Positions 10,946-19,769 of a DNA stretch of 64,000 nucleotides are shown piece after piece (position 1 is the stretch's first letter; every line of letters begins with the position of its first letter). The translations under genes and the position numbers were made by a program. The notes beneath the pieces were generated by a model. The model was not told where the DNA came from. It saw only the letters and a list, made by a program, of their open reading frames with translations, and searched no databases. Origin of the DNA: FEN-1219 sp963744305 (lineage in GTDB: Bacteria > Pseudomonadota > Gammaproteobacteria > Steroidobacterales > Rariloculaceae). Location of the stretch: positions 1 to 64,000 of the forward strand of contig CAVUTF010000028.1 of assembly GCA_963744305.1 (NCBI GenBank). Reading direction: 5' to 3'.

Positions 10946-11682
10946 ATGAGGGCTTGGATGATCGTGACGGCGACGCTCGTCGCCGGCTGCACGTCGCTAG
11001 ATACCTACGACGCGCAATATCACGTCGTGCGGCGGGGCGAGACGCTGTACCAAATCGCGTGGGAGCACGGTGTGGATCAGCGCGACCTTGCGCGCTGGAA
11101 CGGCTTGCGCAATCCCGATCTGATTCAAGTCGGTCAGCGCCTGCGCCTTACGGCTCTGCCGGGCGCGGCCGCCGCGGCGCCGGCGGTAAGTCGTGCGCCC
11201 GCAGGCTCCAGCGCCGCGCCGCCTGCGGCTACCGCTGCACGGCCAAGGCAGCCCGCGCCGCAGACGGCACCCCCCGCGCGGCCGCGCCGTTCCACCGCCG
11301 GCCGAACCGCCGCCGGCTTGGGTATGGCCGACCGACGGCCAGGTCGTGAGCCGATTCGGCTCCTCGCAGGGAATCGCAACGGGCGTCGCGATCGGCGGCC
11401 GCGGTCGGTCAGGCCGTCAGCGCGGCGGCGGCGGGGCGCGTCGTCTATGCCGGCAGCGGCCTCATCGGCTACGGCCAGCTCGTCATCATCAAGCACAACG
11501 ACACCTATCTTTCCGCGTACGGACACTTGAACCGCGTGCTCGTTGCCCAGGGACAGGACGTGGGACGCGGCCAGCAAATCGCGGCAATGGGCGTAGGTCC
11601 GGAACGGCAGCCGCGATTGCACTTCGAGATTCGCCGCAACGGCGTGCCGGTCGATCCTCTACAGTTCGTCGCGCGGCGCTGA
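10946..11682 (+). CDS. nlpD: NlpD-like lipoprotein, LysM plus degenerate LytM domain (frame breaks)
   Basis: An outer-membrane lipoprotein activator of septal amidases. The signal peptide ends in the lipobox LVAGC (Cys about residue 15). A LysM domain (YHVVRRGETLYQIAWEHGV to VGQRLRL) follows, then an Ala/Pro-rich linker, and a C-terminal LytM/M23 domain read through at least two frame breaks (11,280-11,410): AWVWPTDGQVVSRF, GRVVYAG, LVIIKHNDTYLSAYGH, LHFEIRRNG. The usual zinc ligand segment HxGxD is replaced by QGIATG. The domain is therefore catalytically dead, as in E. coli NlpD, which works by activating AmiC. It is the last gene of surE-pcm-nlpD. An rpoS gene, often next, is absent here. 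Confidence 0.88.
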
Positions 11683-12057
11683 GCGCGCAGGCGGGTTGAA
11701 CAACGCGGCAACTACGCGCCGATGCTCGTGCACGAGCACGTTGTACGTTCGGCACGCCGCGGGCGTGCTCATGATCTCGAGCCCGATCGAGCGCCCCGCG
11801 AGCGCGTCCATGAGCTCGATGTCGGGCAGCAGCACACCGTTGCCCGTGCCAAGCAAAACTATCGTAGGCGAAAGATCGATCGCGGGCTGTAAATCGGCAA
11901 GGCTTAGGTCGGTGGGCTTGCCCACGTTCCAGGTTTCGATCACGCGCTCCGCCGACACGATGACGTGACCCGCGAGCCAACGCTCGCCGATGCGCACGCG
12001 GCCCGGTTCCCACGCGCGGATCACATTGGCTTGAGTGGTTTCGCGGGTGACTTGCAC
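11659..12057 (-). CDS. Mth938-like (DUF498) domain protein
   Basis: An intact 132-residue protein of the Mth938-like family. It shows NVIRAWEPGRVRIGE, SPTIVLLGTGNG, the segment GIGLEIM-like RSIGLEIMSTPAACRTYNVLVHEHRRVVAALF, and a short tail. The fold is known but the biochemical role is not; a human homologue is a mitochondrial complex I assembly factor (NDUFAF3). It is convergent with nlpD and overlaps its 3' end by 24 bases. Upstream it is divergent from prfB, with about 100 bases between. Confidence 0.85.
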   Translation of the reverse strand: MQVTRETTQANVIRAWEPGRVRIGERWLAGHVIVSAERVIETWNVGKPTDLSLADLQPAIDLSPTIVLLGTGNGVLLPDIELMDALAGRSIGLEIMSTPAACRTYNVLVHEHRRVVAALFNPPARSAPRDEL

Positions 12058-12163
12058 GATGCCGTGTGAGTAGCGTTGCGACGAGAGCGATTATACCGGG
12101 ACGCGCAACCCAAGCTCGCGGCCGACAGCGGCATGCTAGTATGCGCGCAGCGACGAGGCGGCC

Positions 12164-13259
12164 ATGGAAATCAATCAGATCGGTACACGGATTGTCGAGC
12201 TCACGGAGCGTTGCGGCGCCCTCCGGGGGTATCTTTGACTATGATCAAAAGCGTGAGCGGCTCGAGGAAGTAAACCGCGAGCTCGAGGACCAAAACATCT
12301 GGTCGGATCCCGAGCGCGCGCAGAACTTGGGCCGTGAGCGCGCGGCGCTCGAAGGCGTGGTCAACACGCTCGCGCGCCTCGATCGCGCGCTCACCGAAGC
12401 CGCCGAGCTCCACGAGCTCGCGCGCGCGGAGGCCGACGAGGCCACACTCACCGACCTTGCGGCGCAGCTTACGAATGTCACCCAGGAGATCGAGCGGCTC
12501 GAGTTTCGCCGGATGTTCGCGGGTGAGATGGACGAGCACAACGCGTTTCTGGACGTCCAGGCCGGGTCCGGCGGCACCGAGGCGCAGGATTGGGCAAACA
12601 TGCTGTACAGGATGTACGTCCGCTGGGGCGAGTCGCGCGGTTTCAAAATGGAGGTTCTCGAGCACTCTCCCGGCGAAGTCGCAGGGATAAAGAGCGCTAC
12701 GGTGCACGTGCAGGGTCCGTACGCGTACGGCTGGCTGCGCACCGAAACCGGCGTGCACCGGCTGGTGCGCAAGTCGCCGTTCGACTCCGGTCACCGACGC
12801 CACACCTCGTTCGCCGCGGTCTTCGTCTCGCCCGAGCTCGACGACGACATCGACATCGAGATAAACCCGGCAGACGTGCGCGTCGACGTTTTTCGCGCGA
12901 GCGGCGCGGGCGGTCAACACGTCAACAAGACGGAGTCGGCCGTGCGCATGACGCACATCCCGACCGGGATCGTCGTGCAATGCCAGAACGAGCGGTCCCA
13001 GCACAAGAACCGGGCCACTGCCATGAACCAATTGAAAGCGAAGCTGTACGAGCTCGAGCAGCAGAAGCGCCGTGAGAAGGCTGACATCATCGAGGAGAGC
13101 AAAGCGGATATCGGCTGGGGCAATCAGATTCGCTCCTACGTGCTCGATCAATCGCGCGTGAAGGATCTGCGCACCGGGCTCGAGAGCGGTCGCCCGGGGG
13201 CCGTCCTCGACGGCGACCTCGACGCGTTTCTCCAGGAAAGCTTGAAGCAGGGGTTGTAA
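12164..13259 (+). CDS. prfB: Peptide chain release factor 2, expressed by programmed +1 frameshift
   Basis: Release factor 2 recognises UGA and UAA. The first 24 sense codons from the ATG at 12,164 end GGYL-like (RGYL) at an in-frame TGA (12,236-12,238). Skipping one T continues as DYDQKRERLEEVNREL. This is the classic autoregulatory +1 site: low RF2 favours frameshifting and so restores RF2. The main frame contains the stop-codon recognition tripeptide SPF (RKSPFDSGHRRH), the catalytic GGQ loop (ASGAGGQHVNKTESAV) and the usual NQIRSYVLD.SRVKDLRTG end. The total of about 364 residues is the normal length. This break is biological, unlike the others in the window. lysS follows after 8 bases. 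Confidence 0.97.
12223..12239 (+). promoter_or_regulatory. prfB +1 frameshift signal
   Basis: The site consists of a G-run that can pair with the 16S anti-Shine-Dalgarno (12,225-12,229), a three-base spacer, the slippery codon CTT (12,233-12,235), the stop TGA and a following C (12,239). That is the standard CUU UGA C arrangement of bacterial RF2 genes. Seen directly; the mechanism is established for prfB in other bacteria. Confidence 0.95.
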
Positions 13260-13267
13260 GAAGATAG

Positions 13268-14815
13268 ATGGGCGATAGTGAGTTACCGCCGGGTCATGAG
13301 GACGGGGAGGCAGGCGATGCGAGCCCGAACGAACTGCCCGAGCAAAACCGGTTGGTTGCGGAGCGGCGCGCGAAGCTCGCGCGTCTACGCGAGAGCGGTC
13401 CGGCGTTTCCAAACGACTTTCGGCGCGACTCGTTGGCCGCCGAGCTCGTCGCTGCCTATTCGGCGCATAGCGCCGAGTCATTGCAGCGAGAGGCGCGCAC
13501 GGTGCGAATCGCTGGCCGCATCCTCGCGAAGCGCGTGCAGGGCGGTACCAGCTTCGTCACACTGCAAGACGGCTCCGGGCGCATCCAGCTGTTCATCCGA
13601 CGCAATCGAGTGTCGGAAAGCGCATACGCGCAGTTCAAGACATGGGACCGTGGCGACATCGTCGGGGCGGTCGGTCAGGTGATGAAGACCAATACGGGCG
13701 AGCTGTCAGTGGAACCGACGGAGCTCAAGCTTCTCGTCAAGTCGCTGCAGCCGATGCCGGAAAAATGGCACGGGATCGCCGACCAGGAATTGAAGGTGCG
13801 GCTGCGCTACGTCGACCTGATCGTAAGCGAGGACACGCGGCGCATCTTCCAGCTGCGCACCGATCTCATCAAATTCATCCGGGCCTTTCTCGACGCGCAC
13901 GACTTCGTCGAGGTCGAGACGCCGATGATGCATCCGATCCCCGGCGGCGCCGCAGCACGGCCGTTCAGCACGCATCACCACGCGCTGGATCTCACGATGT
14001 ACCTTCGGATTGCTCCCGAGCTTTACCTGAAGCGCCTCTTGGTCGGCGGCTTCGAGCGGATTTATGAGCTCAACCGTGTGTTCCGCAACGAAGGCTTATC
14101 GACGCGCCACAATCCGGAATTCACGATGCTCGAGCTCTATCAAGCCTACGCCACTTACCGCGATGTGATGAACTTGACTGAGAAGCTGATTCGCATGGCG
14201 GCGGTCGCGTTGCGCGGCGTGACCACCGTCGAGTATCAGGGGGAGACCGTGGACTTGGGCTCGAAGTTCGCGGAAACGACGATCGAGGAAGCGCTGCAAC
14301 AGCACCATCCGGTGCTGCGCGGCCGAGCTCGCGACCGTGCGGCGCTCGCCGCGCTGTGCGGTGAGCGCGGCATCGAGGTGCTGCCGCAATTCGGCGCCGG
14401 CAAGCTGCAGATGGAGCTGTTCGAGAAGACTATCGAGCCGCAACTCAAAGGACCGATGTTCGTCACGGCGTATCCGGCGGAAGTCTCGCCGCTCGCGCGC
14501 TGCAACGACGCCGATCCATTCGTCACGGACCGCTTCGAGCTGTTCATCACGGGCCGTGAGATCGCGAACGGGTTTTCCGAGCTCAACGATCCCGAGGAGC
14601 AAGCGCGCCGGTTTCAGGCACAGGCGGATGCGAAGGCTCTCGGGGACGAGGATGCGATGTTTTACGACGAGGACTACATCCGTGCGCTCGAGTACGGCAT
14701 GCCTCCAGCCGGCGGCCTAGGAGTCGGGATCGACCGGCTCGCCATGCTGTTTGCGGACGCTGCGTCGATCCGCGACGTCTTGTTGTTCCCGCAGCTGAAG
14801 CCCGAAAGCGATTAG
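13268..14815 (+). CDS. lysS: Lysyl-tRNA synthetase, class II
   Basis: An intact protein of 515 residues. The N-terminal OB-fold anticodon-binding domain (residues about 70-170, VRIAGRILAKR, GGTSFVTLQDGSGRIQLF) precedes the class II catalytic core. The core shows motif 1 around FVEVETPMMHPIPGGAAARPF, motif 2 RIYELNRVFRNEGLSTRHNPEFTMLE, and motif 3 PPAGGLGVGIDRLAML. It charges tRNA-Lys. The prfB-lysS pairing is a standard gammaproteobacterial operon. The stop is followed immediately by a strong palindrome that probably terminates transcription. Confidence 0.97.
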   Translation: MGDSELPPGHEDGEAGDASPNELPEQNRLVAERRAKLARLRESGPAFPNDFRRDSLAAELVAAYSAHSAESLQREARTVRIAGRILAKRVQGGTSFVTLQDGSGRIQLFIRRNRVSESAYAQFKTWDRGDIVGAVGQVMKTNTGELSVEPTELKLLVKSLQPMPEKWHGIADQELKVRLRYVDLIVSEDTRRIFQLRTDLIKFIRAFLDAHDFVEVETPMMHPIPGGAAARPFSTHHHALDLTMYLRIAPELYLKRLLVGGFERIYELNRVFRNEGLSTRHNPEFTMLELYQAYATYRDVMNLTEKLIRMAAVALRGVTTVEYQGETVDLGSKFAETTIEEALQQHHPVLRGRARDRAALAALCGERGIEVLPQFGAGKLQMELFEKTIEPQLKGPMFVTAYPAEVSPLARCNDADPFVTDRFELFITGREIANGFSELNDPEEQARRFQAQADAKALGDEDAMFYDEDYIRALEYGMPPAGGLGVGIDRLAMLFADAASIRDVLLFPQLKPESD

Positions 14816-14877
14816 TGGGGTCAGGCACGGTGTCAGGCGCGGGTCAAGCCCGGTGCCTGACACCGTGCCTGACCCCA
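14816..14877. repeat. Perfect 23-bp inverted repeat, REP/MITE-like, probable bidirectional terminator
   Basis: The left arm (14,816-14,838) and right arm (14,855-14,877) are exact reverse complements around a 16-base spacer. Each arm itself contains short internal echoes (GGTCAGGCAC and GTGTCAGGC, rich in the unit GTCAGGC). The element fills the space between the convergent lysS and ygfZ, starting at the lysS stop and ending 10 bases before ygfZ. Palindromes built from TGGGGTCAGGCAC-like words resemble REP elements mobilised by tyrosine REP transposases. No transposase is in the window and no second copy was noticed. Confidence 0.85.
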
Positions 14878-14887
14878 TCATTCGCGG

Positions 14888-15785
14888 CTAGTCCGCCGGC
14901 ACGTCGTAGGGCAGGGGCAGCTCGGTGAGCGGCGTGCGCGCTTCGCCGAGCGTCAGCGCGTTGCGGTGCGCATGCTCGACGACGGCTAAGAGCTCGACGC
15001 CCGGTTCGGCCGGCGCGGCCCGGATGACCTCTCCCGCAGGCTCGCCGTCGGCCCCAAAGACCGCCGTACCGGGCGGTGGCGGGCTCGCCGAGCCGAGCGC
15101 GTAGCGGCGCATGCGCCGCTTGACCGAGCCCAAGTTGCGCACACGCGCGATGACTTCCTGTCCGGGATAGCAGCCTTTGTCGAACGTGATCGCACTCAAG
15201 CGATCGAGATTCAGCATCTGGGCGACGAAGCGCTCGGCGAGCGCAGCCGTGATCGACGGCAGGCCCAGGCGGATCTCGCCGAGCCAGGCCAACTCCTGCG
15301 TGCCTGCAGGAAGCCGCTGCGCGAGCAACTCGATCTGCTCGCCGGCGCCGACGACGAGGACCTGCTCGGGAGCTAGGCGCACGAAGCGCAGCGAGTCGCT
15401 GAGGACGACGCCGTCGCGCGGCGCGCCGGGCGCCAGGCCCTGCGCGGCGAGCCATGCGCCGTCGCCGCCGACGAGCGCGGCGACGCGCATTCCGAGCGCG
15501 TGCGCGAGCGTCACTCGCGCGCGCAGCACGTACTTGCGCATCTGGTCGAGCACCCGGCCCGACTGTGTCCGCAGGTGTGAGTAGCAACCAGCCGTCGTCC
15601 TCTCGCAGAATGCGGAACAAAGCGCGGACCCTTCCGCGTGCGTCATGCCAGCCCGCGAGCGGCGCCGTTTGCTCATCGAGACCAGCGACGTCGCGGGAGA
15701 GCTGCGCATGCAAGAAGTCACGCGCGTCGTCGCCGCCGACCGCGATGCAGGCGAGGTCACGGAGCGCGCAATGACGAGGGTTCAT
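14888..15785 (-). CDS. ygfZ: Folate-binding protein YgfZ (frame break)
   Basis: A YgfZ/GcvT-like protein that uses tetrahydrofolate and supports iron-sulfur enzyme maintenance. The ATG at 15,785 opens MNPRHCALRDLACIAVGGDDARDFLHAQL, and the same frame continues ARGRVRALFRIL. A frame break near 15,570 then leads to the main C-terminal frame. That frame has SLRFVRLAPEQ, GLPSITAAL, and the family signature DKGCYPGQEVIARV with its invariant Cys. It is convergent with lysS. A folate-dependent Fe-S helper next to the succinate dehydrogenase operon fits a respiratory Fe-S context, though they are on opposite strands. Confidence 0.92.
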
Positions 15786-16108
15786 TCTGGTTCCAAGAGC
15801 CTCGGGGTCGTAGTGCGGAGAACGGTGGTTTCTGGCAAACTTTACAGATGCCGGTCGAGTATGCACAAGCATCGCGTGGTCGAGACGCGCGAGGCGACGA
15901 ATCCACAATCCCCATCCGATCGCACAGGCAACCCAAGCGAAAAAAGCACCAGCGCGCCGCGCGAAATCGGCGGACCGAAGGGGCTCGAGCCGACGCGCTA
16001 CGGCGATTGGGAGCGAGCGGGTCGATGCGTTGATTTCTAATGTCGGACGGGTCGCGTCGACGCGCCGCCATGGTCGACGTTCGACGCACAAACCGGAGGA
16101 GCTAACTA
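15786..16108. other. Divergent intergenic region between ygfZ and sdhC
   Basis: About 320 bases that should carry the promoters of ygfZ (leftward) and the sdh operon (rightward). The leftward frame remains open and includes a short hydrophobic stretch (FFAWVACAIGWGLWI), but no family is recognisable and no good ribosome site precedes it, so I do not call a gene. A GGAGG-type ribosome site lies just upstream of sdhC (16,096-16,101). No confident -35/-10 pair was found. Confidence 0.4.
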
Positions 16109-16487
16109 ATGGACAGGGCACAGCGACCCTTGTCGCCGTTCTGGGTCTATCGATGGCAGATCACGATGTGGCTTTCGAGCCTGCATCGAATCACCGGTCT
16201 ACTGCTCTCGGCCGGCGCGGTGGCGCTCGCGGCGTGGCTGGTTGCGCTCGCCGGCGGGGTCGAGGACTACGCTGTCGTGCAAGAGCTCTACTCAAGCGGT
16301 TGGTTCAAGGTCCTGCTGGTCGGCTGGACGATTTGTTTTTTCTTCCATTTGTTCAATGGCATACGCCATCTCGTTTGGGATACCGGCCGCGGCTTCGAGC
16401 CGCGCACTTTTCGCGCGAGCGGGTGGCTCGTGATTGCCGCGACGCTAGTCGCACGGAATCGCGTTTAGCATCACCGCGATCATCTAG
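16109..16487 (+). CDS. sdhC: Succinate dehydrogenase cytochrome b556 subunit (3' frame break)
   Basis: One of the two membrane anchors of respiratory complex II. The N-terminus reads RPLSPFWVYRWQITMWLSSLHRITG, matching the SdhC signature with the quinone-site Ser and Arg. Transmembrane helices lie at about residues 28-48, 65-87 and the C-terminus, and FFFHLFNGIRHLVWD contains the axial heme ligand His. The original frame stops prematurely at 16,468. A single slip near 16,455 gives SHGIAFSITAII ending at the TAG at 16,485-16,487, a normal SdhC end just before sdhD. The premature stop is probably a sequence error. Confidence 0.92.
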
Positions 16488-16495
16488 GACCACAC

Positions 16496-16879
16496 ATGAA
16501 CCTCGTTACGCCGTTGAATCGCGTGCTGGGCCTGGGCTCGGCGAAGAACGGCGGCACGCACTGGTGGATGCAGCGCCTAACCGCTGTTGCGCTGGTTCCG
16601 CTCGGCTCGTGGTTCGCACTCTCCTTGCTCGCTATGGCCGACTTCGAATACGCGACGGTCGTTGCATGGCTCGGGCGCCCGCTGTCGAGCATTTCGCTGA
16701 TACTGACCGTGCTCGCGGTGAGCTACCACTCGTACCTCGGAGTGCAGGTCGTGATCGAGGACTACGTGCACGCCGCCGCGTTGAAAATCCTCGCGCTGCT
16801 CGCGTCGGCGTTCGCTCACTTCGGTTTGTCTGTCGCAGCGCTGTTCGCAATCCTCAAAGTCGCCTTCGATCCTTCTTAG
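16496..16879 (+). CDS. sdhD: Succinate dehydrogenase membrane anchor subunit
   Basis: The second hydrophobic anchor of complex II, 127 residues with three membrane helices at about residues 35-55, 62-88 and 98-122. The motif SYHSYLGVQVVIEDYVH carries the conserved heme-ligand His and the quinone-site Tyr/Asp region. The N-terminal GSAKNGGTHWWMQRLTAVAL is typical of SdhD in gammaproteobacteria. The stop is immediately followed by the sdhA ATG. Confidence 0.93.
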   Translation: MNLVTPLNRVLGLGSAKNGGTHWWMQRLTAVALVPLGSWFALSLLAMADFEYATVVAWLGRPLSSISLILTVLAVSYHSYLGVQVVIEDYVHAAALKILALLASAFAHFGLSVAALFAILKVAFDPS

Positions 16880-18667
16880 ATGAGCAAAGATTACGAATTC
16901 ATCGAGCACGACTACGACGTCGTCGTAGTCGGCGCCGGCGGCGCCGGGTTGCGTGCGACGCTGGGTCTCGCAAGCCAAGGTCTTGCGACCGCGTGCTTGA
17001 GCAAGGTGTTTCCGACACGCAGCCATACGGTGGCCGCGCAGGGTGGGATCAGCGCGGCCCTCGGCAACATGGGAGAAGACGACTGGCGCTGGCACATGTA
17101 CGACACGGTCAAGGGGTCGGATTGGCTCGGCGACCAAGACGCGATCGAATACATGTGCAAGGAAGCACCGGCGTCGGTCATCGAGCTCGAGCACTACGGC
17201 GTCCCGTTCTCGCGCACGGAGGACGGCCGCATCTACCAGCGGCCGTTCGGCGGCATGACCACGCGCTTCGGCGAGGGTACTGCGCAGCGCACGTGCGCGG
17301 CGGCGGATCGCACCGGCCACGCGATGCTGCACACGCTCTATCAGCAGTCGCTACAGCATGCAGCCGAGTTTTTCATCGAATACTTCGCGATAGATTTGAT
17401 CATGGAGGGCGGCGCCTGCCGCGGAGTGGTGGCGCTCGATCTCGCCACCGGGCGGCTGCACCGCTTTCGCGCCCAGATGGTGATCCTTGCAACCGGCGGC
17501 TACGGACGCGCGTATTTCACCTGCACCTCCGCGCACATCTGCACGGGCGACGGCAACGCGATGGTGCTACGCGCGGGCTTGCCGCTGCAGGACCTCGAGT
17601 TCGTGCAATTCCACCCGACCGGCGTTTACGGCGCGGGCATGTTGATCACCGAGGGCTCGCGCGGCGAGGGCGGCTACCTCACGAACTCCGAAGGCGAGCG
17701 CTTCATGGAGCGCTATGCGCCGAACGCGAAGGACTTGGCCTCACGCGACGTCGTGAGCCGCTCGATGACGATCGAGATTCGCGAAGGCAGAGGGGTCGGT
17801 GAGCACAAGGATTACGTGCATCTGCACCTCGAGCACCTCGGCCGCGACGTGATCGAAGAGCGGTTGCCCGGCATCGCCGAAACCGCGAAGATTTTCGCGG
17901 GCGTCGACATCACCAAAGGGCCGATCCCGGTAGTGCCGACCGTGCACTACAACATGGGCGGCATTCCGACCAATTATCATGGCGAGGTTGTTGCCAAGAA
18001 TCGTTCAGGCAGCATCGATGTCGTTCCGGGCTTGATGGCAATCGGTGAGGCGGGCTGCGTGTCGGTGCACGGTGCGAACCGTTTGGGATCGAACTCGCTG
18101 ATCGACCTCGTCGTTTTCGGCCGCGCCGCGGCGCAACGCTGCGGCGAGCTAATCAAGCGGGGCTCGCGGCCGCGCGCATTGGCAGCGCGTGCGGGCGAAG
18201 AGGCCGTCGCTCGGTTAGACAAGCTGCGCTACGCAAAGGGCGGTTCGCCGACGGCGAAAATTCGCGTCGAGATGCAGCGCGTGATGCAGAATCATGCCTC
18301 GGTGTTTCGTACCGGTGCGCACCTGCAAGAGGGCATCGACAAGCTCGAGCGCGTATTCGCGTCGTTCGCCGACGTAGGCGTCGCGGACCGCTCGCTGATC
18401 TGGAATACCGATCTCATCGAAACAATGGAGCTCGAGAATCTGCTGTTGCAGGCCATGGGCACAATCAAGTCCGCCCTGCATCGCACGGAGAGCCGCGGCG
18501 CGCAAGCGCGCGAGGACTATCCCGAGCGCGACGATGTCAACTGGTTGAAGCACACGCTCGCTTGGGTCGACGAGCGCGGTGGCGTGCGCTTCGACTATCG
18601 TCCCGTGCAGATGAACACGCTCACGGACGAAGTGCAGCCGATTCCGCCGAAGGCCCGCACTTACTGA
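16880..18667 (+). CDS. sdhA: Succinate dehydrogenase flavoprotein subunit
   Basis: The catalytic FAD subunit oxidises succinate to fumarate. It has 595 intact residues. It shows the dinucleotide fold VVVVGAGGAGLRA, the covalent flavin-attachment histidine in SHTVAAQGGI, the substrate region FVQFHPTG and SRGEGGYL, the catalytic arginine region ASRDVVSRSM, PTVHYNMGGIPTN and GANRLGSNSLIDL. The C-terminal helical domain ends RTESRGAQAREDYPERDD..W. It is encoded between the anchors and the iron-sulfur subunit, with the covalent-flavinylation factor gene sdhE shortly downstream. Confidence 0.98.
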   Translation: MSKDYEFIEHDYDVVVVGAGGAGLRATLGLASQGLATACLSKVFPTRSHTVAAQGGISAALGNMGEDDWRWHMYDTVKGSDWLGDQDAIEYMCKEAPASVIELEHYGVPFSRTEDGRIYQRPFGGMTTRFGEGTAQRTCAAADRTGHAMLHTLYQQSLQHAAEFFIEYFAIDLIMEGGACRGVVALDLATGRLHRFRAQMVILATGGYGRAYFTCTSAHICTGDGNAMVLRAGLPLQDLEFVQFHPTGVYGAGMLITEGSRGEGGYLTNSEGERFMERYAPNAKDLASRDVVSRSMTIEIREGRGVGEHKDYVHLHLEHLGRDVIEERLPGIAETAKIFAGVDITKGPIPVVPTVHYNMGGIPTNYHGEVVAKNRSGSIDVVPGLMAIGEAGCVSVHGANRLGSNSLIDLVVFGRAAAQRCGELIKRGSRPRALAARAGEEAVARLDKLRYAKGGSPTAKIRVEMQRVMQNHASVFRTGAHLQEGIDKLERVFASFADVGVADRSLIWNTDLIETMELENLLLQAMGTIKSALHRTESRGAQAREDYPERDDVNWLKHTLAWVDERGGVRFDYRPVQMNTLTDEVQPIPPKARTY

Positions 18668-18702
18668 TTCGCACGGACGGCGCGTCGCATAGAGGAGCCC
18701 GC

Positions 18703-19485
18703 ATGGCGCAGTTTTCGCTTCCAGCCAACTCGAGAGTTACGCCGGGCAGAAGGCACGGCGACCTCACGGGCGCCAAGCGCGTGCGTGAATTCGTCATCTA
18801 CCGCTATACGCCCGACACCGGCGAGAACCCGCGTCTCGACACCTACGAAGTGGACATGGACAACTGCGCGCCGATGGTTCTCGACGCGCTGATCAAGATC
18901 AAGAACGAGATCGATCCGACGTTGACATTCCGCCGCTCGTGCCGCGAGGGCATTTGCGGATCATGTGCGATGAACATCGACGGCATGAATGCGCTCGCAT
19001 GCCTCAAACCGATCGAGGAGGTGCGCGGTCCGGTCAAGATCTACCCGCTGCCTAGCCTGCCCGTCGTGAAGGATCTCGTTCCGGATTTGACGAACTTCTA
19101 TGCGCAGTACGCGGCTGTCAAACCCTGGTTGCAGTCGCAGACGCCGCCGCCCCCCGATCGCGAGCGCCTGCAGTCCAAAGAGGACCAGGAGAAGATCAAC
19201 ACGCCTTCAGCTTGCATCCTCTGTGCCTGCTGCTCGACTTCCTGCCCGAGCTACTGGTGGAACTCGGAAAGGTTTCTCGGTCCGGCCGCACTGCTGCAGG
19301 CCTATCGCTGGATCGTCGATAGCCGCGACGAGGCGAAAGGCGAGCGCCTGGACGAGCTCGAAGATGCGTTTCGATTGTATCGGTGCCACACGATCCTGAA
19401 CTGCACTCAGGCCTGCCCCAAGGCCTTGAATCCCGGGAAGGCGATTGCGGAGATCAAGAAGCTGATCGTGGAGCGTCGCTTCTAG
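18703..19485 (+). CDS. sdhB: Succinate dehydrogenase iron-sulfur subunit
   Basis: This subunit carries electrons from FAD to quinone. From the ATG at 18,703 it has 260 residues. The [2Fe-2S] ferredoxin domain shows CREGICGSCAMN. The C-terminal domain shows CILCACCSTSCPSYWWN and CHTILNCTQACPKALNPGKAI for the [4Fe-4S] and [3Fe-4S] clusters. The frame extends upstream into sdhA, but the ATG after a GGAG site (18,692-18,695) is the natural start. The frame is intact. Confidence 0.98.
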   Translation: MAQFSLPANSRVTPGRRHGDLTGAKRVREFVIYRYTPDTGENPRLDTYEVDMDNCAPMVLDALIKIKNEIDPTLTFRRSCREGICGSCAMNIDGMNALACLKPIEEVRGPVKIYPLPSLPVVKDLVPDLTNFYAQYAAVKPWLQSQTPPPPDRERLQSKEDQEKINTPSACILCACCSTSCPSYWWNSERFLGPAALLQAYRWIVDSRDEAKGERLDELEDAFRLYRCHTILNCTQACPKALNPGKAIAEIKKLIVERRF

Positions 19486-19505
19486 GTCGCCGCTCGGATC
19501 TGCAG

Positions 19506-19769
19506 ATGAGCTGCGCCGATCCAATCAAGCTCGCGAGACTGCGCTGGCGCTGTCGACGCGGCATGCGCGAGCTCGACGCGGTTCTGACGCGGTTCTTCGA
19601 CGGAGCAGCCGCGGATCTCGACACTTCCGAAATCTCCCGGTTCGCGGCGCTTTTGGATCTGCCAGACCCGGAGCTCTACGGCTATCTTCTCGGCCGGCAT
19701 GAGCCCGCCGACGCCAACACCGCAAGGCTCGTCGAACGGATTCGCAGGACCGTTGGTCCTGCGACCTGA
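19506..19769 (+). CDS. sdhE: FAD assembly factor SdhE
   Basis: A small 87-residue protein that promotes covalent FAD attachment to SdhA. The signature RLRWRCRRGMRELDAVL contains the conserved RGMxE-type element (here RGMREL). It is followed by RFAALLDLPDPELYGYLLG, the typical DxxLxxWLxG region. It lies 20 bases after sdhB, so the operon carries its own maturation factor. Its 3' end overlaps the start of the next gene. Confidence 0.95.
   Translation: MSCADPIKLARLRWRCRRGMRELDAVLTRFFDGAAADLDTSEISRFAALLDLPDPELYGYLLGRHEPADANTARLVERIRRTVGPAT

Noticed and set aside
12201..13481. A leftward 426-codon frame opposite prfB and lysS
   Set aside because: It crosses two well-supported genes and has no recognisable domain.
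15786..16108. A small membrane protein gene between ygfZ and sdhC
   Set aside because: There is only one weak hydrophobic patch, no start with a ribosome site and no family resemblance; the space is adequate for divergent promoters.
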